14,227 bases of DNA from an uncultured Eubacteriales bacterium (GCA_900552015.1 URXY01000051.1:1-14227); one strand, 5' to 3'. Positions 6,514 through 13,428 are shown, numbered from the stretch's first letter. A program made the numbers and translations. Notes: generated from the letters alone by a model not told the origin.

Positions 6514-7388
6514 AGGATATGTTCTCATCCTCCGGCCAGATGCTCATTATCGGTTTGATGCTCTTCTGCACTGGCACGCAGCTCAAACTGTCGGACATGA
6601 AAGAGGCGCTGCACCGCGGCGTGCTGCTGATCCTCGTGCGGCTGGGCGTTGCGTATCTGCTGTGCGCACTGTTCTATATGGCCTTTGGCTATGAAGGTTT
6701 CCTCGGCATCTCGTTCCTCGCGTTTGTGTACGCGGTGACGAGCGCGAACGCAGCGCTGTACATGGGCATCATTTCCCCGTTTGGCGATAAGGCCGATAAG
6801 GCGAGCAGCGGCATCATGCTGATTTGCTCGATGCCGCTGCTGCCGCTGCTGTTCCTCGGCTTCTACGGCGAGGCGGGCTTTGGCGAGGCGCAGGTCATGC
6901 AGATCGTCTCGCTCATCATCCCGTTCATCCTCGGCATGGTGCTCGGCGATCTGGATGAGGACATCCGCGAGGTGTTTGCGGGCGGCAACGCCATCATTCT
7001 CCCGTTCCTCGGCTTTGAGTTCGGTTCGACCATCAACCTCATCGAGGCGTTCAAGATGATTCCGCAGGGATTGCTGCTGAGCGTCATCTACTTCATCGTC
7101 GTCATCACGCCGTCGTACCTCTTCGAGCGCACGGTGCTGCATCGTCCGGGCTATGCGTCGTTTGCAAGCGGCTCGCTCGCGGTCGTGGCACTGGTCGTCC
7201 CGTCGATGGCGGCGGCCTCCAATGCGGCATTTGAGCCGTATGTCACCTCCACGGTCGCGGTGCTGGCATTCGTGCTGGCTGTGACCAATATCCTCTGCCC
7301 GTTCATGGTGAAGTACATCCTCACCAAGCATCCGGCGGACGAAAAGCCCAGCGTGAGCGGCAGACCCGCACACGCGGCGGCAAAGTAA
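6510..7388 (+). CDS. 2-keto-3-deoxygluconate permease family transporter (main part, N-terminus split off)
   Basis: These 292 residues form the body of a KdgT-family permease: about nine hydrophobic segments, with typical stretches LMLFCTGTQLKLSDM, YAVTSANAALYMG, LPFLGFEFGSTINL and a C-terminal LAVTNILCPFMVKY. Known members import 2-keto-3-deoxygluconate with protons during pectin and hexuronate breakdown; the true substrate here is open because no KDG kinase or aldolase is nearby. The first helix lies in another frame (6361-6513), so as written the protein lacks its N-terminus. The decarboxylase gene follows after 96 bases in the same direction. Confidence 0.85.
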   Translation: MKDMFSSSGQMLIIGLMLFCTGTQLKLSDMKEALHRGVLLILVRLGVAYLLCALFYMAFGYEGFLGISFLAFVYAVTSANAALYMGIISPFGDKADKASSGIMLICSMPLLPLLFLGFYGEAGFGEAQVMQIVSLIIPFILGMVLGDLDEDIREVFAGGNAIILPFLGFEFGSTINLIEAFKMIPQGLLLSVIYFIVVITPSYLFERTVLHRPGYASFASGSLAVVALVVPSMAAASNAAFEPYVTSTVAVLAFVLAVTNILCPFMVKYILTKHPADEKPSVSGRPAHAAAK

Positions 7389-7484
7389 ACGAAGTAAACG
7401 TAGGTATTCATCCCCGTTACGATATCTTTCAAAAATTTTCCTGCGGCCAATGACCGCACCGGTTCAATAAAGGAGCGATAAATC

Positions 7485-8201
7485 ATGAAAACTTTGATCC
7501 AGGCTTCTACGCTGAACGCATTGATGCTCGGCAATTTTGATAAGACCGTCAGCGTGAAGGACTTTCTGCATCACGCCGACACCGGCATCGGCACCTATAC
7601 AGGGCTGGACGGTGAAGCGATTTTTGAAGACGGCGTCGCCTACAAGGCGACGGCGGACGGCAAGGTGAGCGTCATGCAGCCGGAAGACGGCGTAGCGTTC
7701 GGCACGGTGGCAAAGTTCGACGAGAGCGTCCCGGAGGTGGAGCTGAAAAATATCAGTGATATCGAGACGCTCAAGCAGGCGCTCGAGCCGTATGTGAAGG
7801 ACGATCAGAACATCTTTTACATGATCAAGGCGAAGAGCGTTTTCAAGACCATGCACGTGCGTAGCTGCTTTGCCAGCGAAAAGCCGTACCCCACGCTCTC
7901 CGAGGTCGCGCAGGATCAGCGCGAATTCCACTTTGAGAACACGCGCGGCGACGTGATCGCCGTTTGGTGTCCTAAGTATGTGAACGGCATCAACCTGCCG
8001 GGCTGGCATTTCCACTACCTGAGCGGCGACAAGACGCAGGGCGGACACATCCTTGGCCTGTCCTCTGATGATCTGCGTGTGAAGATTAACAAGATCGAGC
8101 GCTTTAATCTGACGCTGCCACAGGATCCGGAGTTCGCGAAGCGCGACCTTTGCGAGGACCTGAGCGCCAAGACCGCCGCGGTCGAGGGCGCAAAGAAGTA
8201 A
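7485..8201 (+). CDS. budA: Alpha-acetolactate decarboxylase
   Basis: The 238-residue protein matches BudA/AlsD, which converts 2-acetolactate to acetoin and CO2, an overflow route for pyruvate that also limits acidification. The zinc ligands are visible as His175 and His177 in GWHFHYLSG and His188 in GGHILG. Arg126 (MHVRS) and Glu234 fall at the same spacing from these histidines as the catalytic Arg145 and Glu253 of the Brevibacillus enzyme (recalled from the literature), and Glu44 lies in the expected early loop. No signal peptide, so cytoplasmic. AAAGGAG lies nine bases before the ATG. It sits downstream of the KdgT-type permease and ends at a strong terminator; no acetolactate synthase is in the window. 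Confidence 0.92.
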   Translation: MKTLIQASTLNALMLGNFDKTVSVKDFLHHADTGIGTYTGLDGEAIFEDGVAYKATADGKVSVMQPEDGVAFGTVAKFDESVPEVELKNISDIETLKQALEPYVKDDQNIFYMIKAKSVFKTMHVRSCFASEKPYPTLSEVAQDQREFHFENTRGDVIAVWCPKYVNGINLPGWHFHYLSGDKTQGGHILGLSSDDLRVKINKIERFNLTLPQDPEFAKRDLCEDLSAKTAAVEGAKK

Positions 8202-8235
8202 ATAGCTGCTCCGCGATCCGCGGCGTGGTATACGA

Positions 8236-8275
8236 AAAAAGGGCATCGAAGGCTTTGACTTTCGATGCCCTTTTT
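8236..8275. terminator. Bidirectional terminator between budA and the LysR-type gene
   Basis: A perfect 15-bp inverted repeat (8236-8250 with 8261-8275, AAAAAGGGCATCGAA and its complement) has a ten-base loop and ends in TTTTT on both strands. It serves the two convergent genes. Confidence 0.9.
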
Positions 8276-8308
8276 CTGGTAAGGGTGTGCGTTGGAAGGG
8301 AAGTATGC

Positions 8309-9217
8309 TCACGCCTTTCCCTGCTCTGCACCGTCGTCCAGCAGCATTTGCCGCAGGCGTTTGGCGGCCAAGCTCAGAGGCTGGCCCTTGCGCTGGAAGA
8401 GGTAGATGCTGCGCGGCGGGATGGGCTCGTCGAGCGTGATGGGATAGATGCCGGTCTCCTCCGGCGCGCCGTAGAGCATTTGACGCGGCACGAAGCCGAC
8501 GCCGAGGTCGCTCTGCACCACGGGCAGGACCTGGCTCGTGGTCGTCACCTCCACGTCGGGGGCGAAGGGGAGAGCGCGGCTTGAAAAGAGGTCCGCGTAG
8601 AATTTGCGCGAAGCTGTGCCGTCGACAAGGCTGATGATGGGGTATTCCGCAAGGCGGCGCAGCGAGACCGTTCCCTCGGCGAGTTCGGCAAAGGCGGGAC
8701 CGCAGATGGGGATCTCCTGAATGTTGCTGATCTTCTGCTGCAGGAGCGTTTCTGGAACGTCGGGTGCATCGCTCGTCACGGCAAAGTCGGCAAGGCCGTT
8801 CTGCACGGCGGCAAGACCGTTGGGCGTTGTGTGGTTCGTCAGGCAGATGCGCACGTGGGGATAGACCTTGCGATACTGCGCGAGCACGCGCAGCAGGCAG
8901 CCGCGCAGGGCAAGGCCGCTCGCAGCGATATGGACGACGCCGCTTTGCAGGCTTTGGTCGGCGCGTAGCTCATTCTCGCCCGCTTCGATTTCAGAAAAGG
9001 CGGCGGCAATGTGGGCGTAGAGCTTTTCCCCCTCGGGCGTGAGCTTTACGCCCTGCGGCGAGCGGGAAAAGAGCGAGCAGCACAGCTCGGCCTCCAGCCG
9101 GTGGATGGTGCGCGTCACGTTGGGCTGGTTGCTGTAGAGCGCGGCGGCGGCCTGCGAAAAGCTCTTATATTTGGCGGCGTAATAAAATACGCGGTAGCTG
9201 TCATAGCTGATATTCAT
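8309..9217 (-). CDS. LysR-family transcriptional regulator
   Basis: The 302-residue protein has an N-terminal winged helix-turn-helix (about 3-62; FSQAAAALYSNQPNVTRTIHRLE is the recognition part) and a periplasmic-binding-like effector domain (about 90-295). The frame is open to 9532, but the upstream residues are not LysR-like. The ATG at 9217 gives the normal family length; AAAGGAG lies 12 bases upstream, slightly far. It faces the SLC13-type permease gene and probably controls it and itself through the inverted repeats at 9423-9463. The effector is unknown. Confidence 0.92.
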   Translation of the reverse strand: MNISYDSYRVFYYAAKYKSFSQAAAALYSNQPNVTRTIHRLEAELCCSLFSRSPQGVKLTPEGEKLYAHIAAAFSEIEAGENELRADQSLQSGVVHIAASGLALRGCLLRVLAQYRKVYPHVRICLTNHTTPNGLAAVQNGLADFAVTSDAPDVPETLLQQKISNIQEIPICGPAFAELAEGTVSLRRLAEYPIISLVDGTASRKFYADLFSSRALPFAPDVEVTTTSQVLPVVQSDLGVGFVPRQMLYGAPEETGIYPITLDEPIPPRSIYLFQRKGQPLSLAAKRLRQMLLDDGAEQGKA

Positions 9218-9290
9218 GGTGAAAAACGTCTCCTTTGGACGGAAACTCGGCCGGAACTCCGCCGAGCGCGCCCTGCGGGCACGTTCTTCT

Positions 9291-9319
9291 ATCATAGCAA
9301 ACGCGGCGCAGCGGCGCAA
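9291..9319 (-). promoter_or_regulatory. Promoter of the LysR-type gene
   Basis: On the minus strand, TTGCGC (9314-9319) and TATGAT (9291-9296) are separated by 17 bases. Initiation near 9285 would leave a leader of about 68 bases before the ATG at 9217. Confidence 0.55.
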
Positions 9320-9422
9320 GCGATCTGCGCGGGAAAAGATGCGCAAAAAAAGCTTGACGAAAAGTAAACACGGCGGGGAAATGCCGCAAATTGGTGCGGC
9401 GTCAGACCTTTTTCGACCCCAT

Positions 9423-9463
9423 AGCAAAATGACATGGCGGCCATGTCCAAATGGTATTTTGCT
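9423..9463. promoter_or_regulatory. Nested inverted repeats, probable LysR operator
   Basis: AGCAAAAT (9423-9430) and ATTTTGCT (9456-9463) are perfect complements. Inside them ACATGG-CGG-CCATGT (9432-9446) is a second perfect palindrome. The right outer arm overlaps the permease -35 element (9459-9464). A two-part site reaching into the target's -35 box is typical for LysR-type activators. Confidence 0.6.
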
Positions 9464-9486
9464 TTTCCCGCGCGGGCAGCTATAAT
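9459..9486 (+). promoter_or_regulatory. Promoter of the permease-kinase unit
   Basis: TTGCTT (9459-9464) and an exact TATAAT (9481-9486) are 16 bases apart. The -35 element is poor, consistent with dependence on an activator bound at 9423-9463. Confidence 0.6.
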
Positions 9487-9522
9487 GGCTCGCGTTGAGA
9501 AAAATCGATCCGGGAGGCTGCC

Positions 9523-10887
9523 ATGTTTGCACAGATCATTGCCATTTGCATTTTTGTCGTCATGTTCCTGCTCATCATCCTTGATAAGTTCGAGCGTCAC
9601 TATGTCACGCTCGGCAGCGGTGCGCTCGTGCTGGTGCTGGTGTTCGGCCTTGCGATGCGCTCGATGAGCGCTATCTGGGAGACGCTGAATCTCGGCGCGT
9701 TCTTTCAGAGCACCTTCTGGTACGGCGCGAGCGAGGAGAGCACCGCGGGCATCAACTGGTCGACAATTTTATTTATTGCCGGCATGATGATCATGGTCGA
9801 GGGCCTCGGCAAGGCGGGCTTTTTCCGCTGGCTGTGCCTGACGCTCGCAAAGCTCGTGCGCTACCGCACGGTGCCGCTGCTCATCTGCTTCATGGCGCTC
9901 TCGGCGTTCCTCGCGATGTTCATCGACAGCATCACGGTCGTTTTGTTCCTCGCCACCGTTACGCTTGAGCTTGCGCAGACGATGAAGTTCGACCCCGTGC
10001 CGATGATCTTATCTGAAATTTTCTGTGCCAACCTCGGCGGCGCGGCGACGATGTGCGGCGACCCGCCGAATATCATCATCGGTACGTCTCTGGGCTACTC
10101 GTTCTTTGATTTCATCGAAAATACCGGTGCGGTCGTGGCCATCTGCTTCGTACTCATCCTCATTTATTTTATGCTGTGCTTCCGCAAGGAGCTGGAGCAC
10201 GCGGAGAAGGCCAACGGCGGCCCTGTCACCTGCCCCGCGCCCGCGACGGCCATCACGAATAAGAAGGCGTTCCTTGCGAGCGCGGCGGTGTTCCTGCTCG
10301 CGGTCATCCTGCTCGTCACCCACGCGCAGACGGAGCTGACCGTCGCCTGCATCGGCGTCATCGTTGCGATCCTCACGCTCATCGTTTTGGGCTTGACCAG
10401 CGGGAAAAAATCTGTTATAGAAGTTATTAAGGGCGTGGACTATAAGACGCTGCTTTTCTTCACCGGCCTGTTCGTCTCCGTGGCGGGCCTTGAAAAGACG
10501 GGCGTTCTCAATGTCATCGCAAATTTTATCACGAAGGTCAGCGGCGGCAGCGCGGCGGTCATCGTGGTCATCATCCTGTGGGTCTCGGCTGTCACGAGCG
10601 CGTTCGTGGATAATATCCCCTTCGCTGCGACCATGATCCCCGTCATCCGCGCCATCGCGGCGGCGGAGGGCATGGACATCGGCGTGCTCGCCTGGGCGCT
10701 CTCGCTCGGCACGGACCTCGGCGGCAACGCGACGCCCATCGGCGCGAGTGCAAACGTCGTCGGCACGTCGGCTTCGGCCAAGGGCGGCTATCCCATCGGC
10801 TGGGGCCGCTACTGCAAGTACTGCGTGCCTGCGACGCTCATCGTCATGGCGGTATCCACGGCCTACCTGTTCCTGCGGTACCTGTAA
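9523..10887 (+). CDS. SLC13/ArsB-NhaD superfamily permease
   Basis: A 454-residue membrane protein of the ion transporter superfamily, with 10-12 hydrophobic segments in two halves. The half-repeat signatures are clear: GGAATMCGDPPNIIIG (172-187) in the first half and GGNATPIGASANVVG (400-414) in the second, plus the paired helix motifs FIDSITVVLF (133-142) and FVDNIPFAAT (361-370). Relatives carry dicarboxylates or citrate, arsenite, or Na+ in exchange for protons; these motifs do not settle the substrate, and no ars gene is nearby. GGGAGG sits five bases before the ATG. It is the first gene of a unit with the cytidylate-kinase-like gene, facing the LysR-type gene. Confidence 0.87.
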   Translation: MFAQIIAICIFVVMFLLIILDKFERHYVTLGSGALVLVLVFGLAMRSMSAIWETLNLGAFFQSTFWYGASEESTAGINWSTILFIAGMMIMVEGLGKAGFFRWLCLTLAKLVRYRTVPLLICFMALSAFLAMFIDSITVVLFLATVTLELAQTMKFDPVPMILSEIFCANLGGAATMCGDPPNIIIGTSLGYSFFDFIENTGAVVAICFVLILIYFMLCFRKELEHAEKANGGPVTCPAPATAITNKKAFLASAAVFLLAVILLVTHAQTELTVACIGVIVAILTLIVLGLTSGKKSVIEVIKGVDYKTLLFFTGLFVSVAGLEKTGVLNVIANFITKVSGGSAAVIVVIILWVSAVTSAFVDNIPFAATMIPVIRAIAAAEGMDIGVLAWALSLGTDLGGNATPIGASANVVGTSASAKGGYPIGWGRYCKYCVPATLIVMAVSTAYLFLRYL

Positions 10888-10914
10888 ACGGAGAGAAGAA
10901 AGGAGCGCGTTCCT

Positions 10915-11514
10915 ATGAAACAGCAGATCATCGTTGCCCTCGGTCGCGAGCACGGCAGCGGCGGGCATTACATCGCGGATATCATCTCGAAGGAGCTTGG
11001 CATCAAGCTCTACGACAAGGATTCCATCGAAAAGGAGATCGCCTCGGCGGGCTACAGCGGGGAGATGATTCGCAAAATGGACGAGAAGCCCGTGAACTTC
11101 TTTGCCTCCCGCCGTATCGGCAAATATTCCAACTCCCTTGAAGTCAACGTGGCGGAAAAGACCTTTGCCATGCTGCGCGAAAAGGCGGCGGCGGGCGAGA
11201 GCTTCGTCATCATCGGCCGCTGCGGCGAGCAGGTGCTCAAGGAGAACCCCAATATGATCAGCATTTTCATCTGCGGCGACCCGCAGTTCAAGCTCACGCG
11301 CGTGATGGACAAGCTGGGGCTCGACGCTGAGGACGCCATCGAGGAGATCAAGTCGGTGGACCGCTCGCGCAAGAATTATCACAACTACTACTGCGACACC
11401 AAATGGGGCGACGCGCGCGGCTATGACATGACCGTCAAGAGCGACGTGCTCGGCTGCGAGGAGACGGCGAAGCTGCTCGTCGGCTACATCCGGAGCTTTA
11501 TGGCGCAGGACTGA
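10915..11514 (+). CDS. Cytidylate kinase-like family protein
   Basis: The 199-residue protein fits the AAA_26 / cytidylate-kinase-like family. Residues 5-20 (IIVALGREHGSGGHYI) form the altered P-loop, IIGRCGEQVL (99-108) the next strand and nucleotide pocket, and VDRSRKNYHNYYC (148-160) a lid with Arg150 and Arg152. Family members are P-loop phosphotransferases, but most have no proven substrate, and this one is distinct from canonical CMP kinase. GAAAGGAG lies nine bases before the ATG and the gene starts 27 bases after the permease stop, so they share a transcript ending at the terminator at 11524-11551. The pairing hints at control of, or use of, the imported compound, which is inference. 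Confidence 0.82.
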   Translation: MKQQIIVALGREHGSGGHYIADIISKELGIKLYDKDSIEKEIASAGYSGEMIRKMDEKPVNFFASRRIGKYSNSLEVNVAEKTFAMLREKAAAGESFVIIGRCGEQVLKENPNMISIFICGDPQFKLTRVMDKLGLDAEDAIEEIKSVDRSRKNYHNYYCDTKWGDARGYDMTVKSDVLGCEETAKLLVGYIRSFMAQD

Positions 11515-11523
11515 GAAAGACAG

Positions 11524-11551
11524 AAAAGGCGGGCAAAGGCCCGCCTTTTTT
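11524..11551 (+). terminator. Terminator after the kinase-like gene
   Basis: AAAAGGCGGGC and GCCCGCC form a GC-rich stem with a four-base loop, followed by six T. It lies about ten bases past the stop codon and closes the permease-kinase unit. Confidence 0.92.
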
Positions 11552-11602
11552 CTGTTCGTGGTAGCGGTCGCGCCCGGGAACGGCGCTTGGTCGGATATTG
11601 CG

Positions 11603-11635
11603 GTAAATATTTTACCAAATTCTATGAATATTTAC
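11603..11635. promoter_or_regulatory. Inverted repeat just upstream of the aminotransferase promoter
   Basis: GTAAATATT (11603-11611) and AATATTTAC (11627-11635) are perfect complements, 15 bases apart and ending two bases before the -35 element. The left arm also overlaps a second palindrome, GGTAAA-TAT-TTTACC (11602-11616). The AT-rich tract stands out from GC-rich surroundings; it may be an activator site or an UP-like element. Confidence 0.5.
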
Positions 11636-11637
11636 TA

Positions 11638-11666
11638 TTGAATCCGCACGCACTTTGCCGTATACT
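11638..11666 (+). promoter_or_regulatory. Promoter of the aminotransferase gene
   Basis: TTGAAT (11638-11643) and TATACT (11661-11666) are 17 bases apart. Initiation near 11673 gives a leader of about 90 bases. The start of that leader carries the direct repeat TATCATTC (11671-11678 and 11683-11690, 12 bases apart), of unknown meaning. Confidence 0.7.
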
Positions 11667-11762
11667 GCAATATCATTCGAATTATCATTCCGCGCATTTT
11701 CCGCAGTTAAGGCGTTTAGCGCTGAAAGCGGACGCGCGGTGCACGAAAAGGAGGACGACCCC

Positions 11763-12914
11763 ATGCAGCGAAATTATATCGCCAAACGCTTCCAGAGCGC
11801 CGGCACGGGCCTGACGCTCGATACCGAGGCGCTGTCCAAGTACAAGGATATCGTCGATCTGAGCATCGGCGACACGGATTTTACGACCGACGAGGCCATC
11901 ATCAACGCCGCCTTCCGCGACGCGAAGGCCGGCTACACCCACTACGGCGACCCTGTGGGCGATCCTGAGCTCATCTCCGCCGTCTGCAAGGCATGGGAGG
12001 AGGACTTCGACCAGAGCCTTCCGCGCGACCATGTGCTCGTGAGCGCGTCGAGCTGTCTCGGTATGTCGCTGGCGATGCTCGCGATCCTAGACACCGGCGA
12101 TGAGGTCATCGTCTTTTCCCCGTATTTTGCCCTCTACCGCGCGCAGATCGAGCTGGCGGGCGGCGTATGCGTCGATGTGCCGACCTACGCTGAGGAGGAC
12201 TACGCCATCAGCGAAGAGCGCCTGCGCGCCGCTATCACACCGCGCACCAAGGCCATCATCTTCAATAACCCCGCGAACCCGACCGGCATGGGCTATGATC
12301 TTGCGACGATGGAGATGCTGGCCCGCGTGGCGAAGGAGTACGATCTGCTCATCGCGGCGGACGAGATATACACGACTTACATCTACGAGGGCGACTTCCG
12401 CCCTATCCGCACACTGCCCGGTATGGCCGAGCGCACCATCACGCTCAACAGCTTTTCCAAAAACTTCCTGATGACCGGCTGGCGCGTGGGCGTCATCATC
12501 GCCGAGCCGGAGCTGCTCGATGTGATGAACCGCATCAACGGCTCGCTCGTCTACTCCGCGCCGTCTATTTCCCAGCGCGCGGCGATCCAGGCGCTCTCCA
12601 TGCGCAAGGAAATTCGAGAGAAGTATGTCACGGCCTACCGCGACCGCATCTTCTACTCCGCTGACCGCATCGAGAAAATTCCGTATCTGAGTCTCGTGCG
12701 CCCGAAGGGCACGTTCTACCTCTTCCCCGGCGTGGAGAAGACGGGCCTCGACGATAAGCAGTTCTGCAAGGAGCTCTTAGAGCGCGCGCACGTGCTCGTC
12801 AGCGCGGGCAGCCCGTTCGGCAAGACCGGCGCAAACCACTTCCGCATCGCCTGCACCGTCGGCATTGACCAGCTCAAGCAGGCGTTCGACCGCATGGAAA
12901 AGCTGGAGTTCTGA
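11763..12914 (+). CDS. Class I/II pyridoxal-phosphate-dependent aminotransferase
   Basis: The 383-residue protein is a fold-type I aminotransferase of the AspC/PatA-like group. Visible landmarks are THYGDPVGDPEL (59-70), the NNPANPTG motif (168-175, Asn contacting PLP), AADEIY (198-203, Asp200 to the PLP ring nitrogen and Tyr203), the Schiff-base lysine Lys233 in SFSKNF, Arg241 to the PLP phosphate, and Arg361 in FRIAC for the substrate carboxylate. It would move an amino group between an amino acid and a 2-oxo acid in the cytosol; the exact substrate cannot be read. The frame is open to 11655, but AAAGGAGG eight bases before the ATG at 11763 decides the start. Monocistronic, with its own promoter and terminator. 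Confidence 0.92.
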   Translation: MQRNYIAKRFQSAGTGLTLDTEALSKYKDIVDLSIGDTDFTTDEAIINAAFRDAKAGYTHYGDPVGDPELISAVCKAWEEDFDQSLPRDHVLVSASSCLGMSLAMLAILDTGDEVIVFSPYFALYRAQIELAGGVCVDVPTYAEEDYAISEERLRAAITPRTKAIIFNNPANPTGMGYDLATMEMLARVAKEYDLLIAADEIYTTYIYEGDFRPIRTLPGMAERTITLNSFSKNFLMTGWRVGVIIAEPELLDVMNRINGSLVYSAPSISQRAAIQALSMRKEIREKYVTAYRDRIFYSADRIEKIPYLSLVRPKGTFYLFPGVEKTGLDDKQFCKELLERAHVLVSAGSPFGKTGANHFRIACTVGIDQLKQAFDRMEKLEF

Positions 12915-12937
12915 GAAGCGGAATATAGCCTATACTG

Positions 12938-12966
12938 AAAAAGCAGCCCGTAAGGGCTGCTTTTTT
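12938..12966 (+). terminator. Terminator after the aminotransferase gene
   Basis: AAAAAGCAGCCC, a four-base loop and GGGCTGCTTTTTT form a strong stem with a T-run, about 25 bases past the stop. Confidence 0.93.
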
Positions 12967-12994
12967 ACGCCGACAGTATCCAAAGGAGTAAAAG

Positions 12995-13028
12995 GAACGC
13001 CTTGGAAGCGGCATTTTCCAAGGCGTTC
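12995..13028 (-). terminator. Probable native terminator of the disrupted tRNA gene
   Basis: A perfect 13-bp inverted repeat (12995-13007 with 13016-13028, eight-base loop) directly abuts the CCA end of the tRNA fragment on the minus strand. It is followed by CCTTTTACTC, a short U-tract. Its position identifies the left side as original chromosome downstream of the tRNA. Confidence 0.6.
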
Positions 13029-13073
13029 TGGCACCCACGAGAGGATTCGAACCTCCGGCCTATCGCTTAGGAG
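13029..13073 (-). other. 3' part of tRNA-Arg(CCT): attachment site of an integrated element
   Basis: Read on the minus strand, this segment is the 3' portion of a tRNA: anticodon loop CTCCTAA (13067-13073, anticodon CCT, Arg), 3' anticodon stem GCGAT, variable loop, T-arm GGAGG-TTCGAAT-CCTCT, acceptor strand, G and CCA. The bases on the 5' side (GTCCAT) do not pair with GCGAT, and no D-arm or 5' acceptor strand follows. This is a truncated copy, not a working gene. Tyrosine-recombinase elements leave such 3' copies at the end away from the intact tRNA. From the orientation, the chromosome is to the left, the element to the right, and an intact tRNA-Arg(CCT) should lie at the element's far end. 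Confidence 0.75.
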
Positions 13074-13092
13074 ATGGACCCAGTGCATATAT

Positions 13093-13250
13093 TCCCTATC
13101 AACAGGGATAAAGAAAATGCAGTTATATCAAGGCTTTTCTCCATGTTCTCTATAAACCTTGTACAAGCAAAATCAAGCAAAAACAAAGGATTTTAGCCCC
13201 CTATTGTTTGCACTCTGTTTGCAAAGGCGCGAAATTTGGCGTTAGCCAAA
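13093..13250. repeat. Repeat-rich terminal region of the element
   Basis: The DNA next to the attachment site holds several short repeats: TCCCT/AGGGA (13093-13097 with 13104-13108), CAAGCAAAA twice (13164-13172 and 13174-13182, ten bases apart), GTTTGCA twice (13206-13212 and 13217-13223, 11 bases apart) and TTTGGC-GTTA-GCCAAA (13235-13250). One-turn spacing near an att core suits integrase arm sites or excisionase sites. I see no gene between 13074 and 13428. Confidence 0.45.
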
Positions 13251-13252
13251 AG

Positions 13253-13281
13253 TTCAATTCCCGTCGAGACTTAATTATATT
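13253..13281 (+). promoter_or_regulatory. Possible promoter for parA
   Basis: TTCAAT (13253-13258) and TATATT (13276-13281) are 17 bases apart. The -35 box matches only three of six, so this is weak. It is listed because the short gap between the hairpin at 13345-13394 and parA leaves no room for another promoter. Confidence 0.3.
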
Positions 13282-13344
13282 CATGGTATCGTGGACATAG
13301 TTTACCATACATAGAGGTTCATTACAAGAGGTATTGAGCCAGTG

Positions 13345-13394
13345 AAAGTGCCTGTTTTATCTTTCTCAGGAAAGGTAAAGCAGGCACTTTTTTT
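13345..13394 (+). terminator. Terminator or attenuator hairpin just before parA
   Basis: AAAGTGCCTG (13345-13354) pairs with CAGGCACTTT (13381-13390). A partly paired inner stem (CTTTC with GAAAG) lies between them, and seven T end the structure (13388-13394). It is 34 bases before the parA start. It either blocks read-through into the element or acts as an attenuator of the par genes. Confidence 0.8.
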
Positions 13395-13428
13395 CATATC
13401 TAAACTTAGAAAGAAATGAGGTGAAATC

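Noticed and set aside
6525..7373. 282-residue minus-strand frame opposite the permease
   Set aside because: Composition is Arg/His/Glu-rich shadow sequence, without a ribosome binding site or family motif.
7384..7402. Tandem AAGTAAACG repeat after the permease stop codon
   Set aside because: Only two copies of nine bases; probably local duplication, with no sign of function.
7464..8312. 282-residue minus-strand frame opposite budA
   Set aside because: Shadow of the well-supported acetolactate decarboxylase gene, and it runs through a strong terminator.
9218..9532. 105-residue N-terminal extension of the LysR-type protein
   Set aside because: The extension is not LysR-like, covers the promoter and the divergent gene's start, and the family normally begins at the helix-turn-helix.
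10009..11382. 457-residue minus-strand open frame opposite the permease and kinase genes
   Set aside because: It is an antisense shadow of GC-rich codons, low-complexity and rich in Arg, Asp and His. The plus-strand genes here have clear motifs.
13029..13110. A complete tRNA gene on the minus strand
   Set aside because: No 5' anticodon stem, D-arm or 5' acceptor strand can be folded; only the part from the anticodon loop to CCA is present.
12865..13155. 96-residue plus-strand frame containing HERIRTSGLSLRR
   Set aside because: This peptide is the usual false translation of the complement of a tRNA T-arm, here from the truncated tRNA-Arg.
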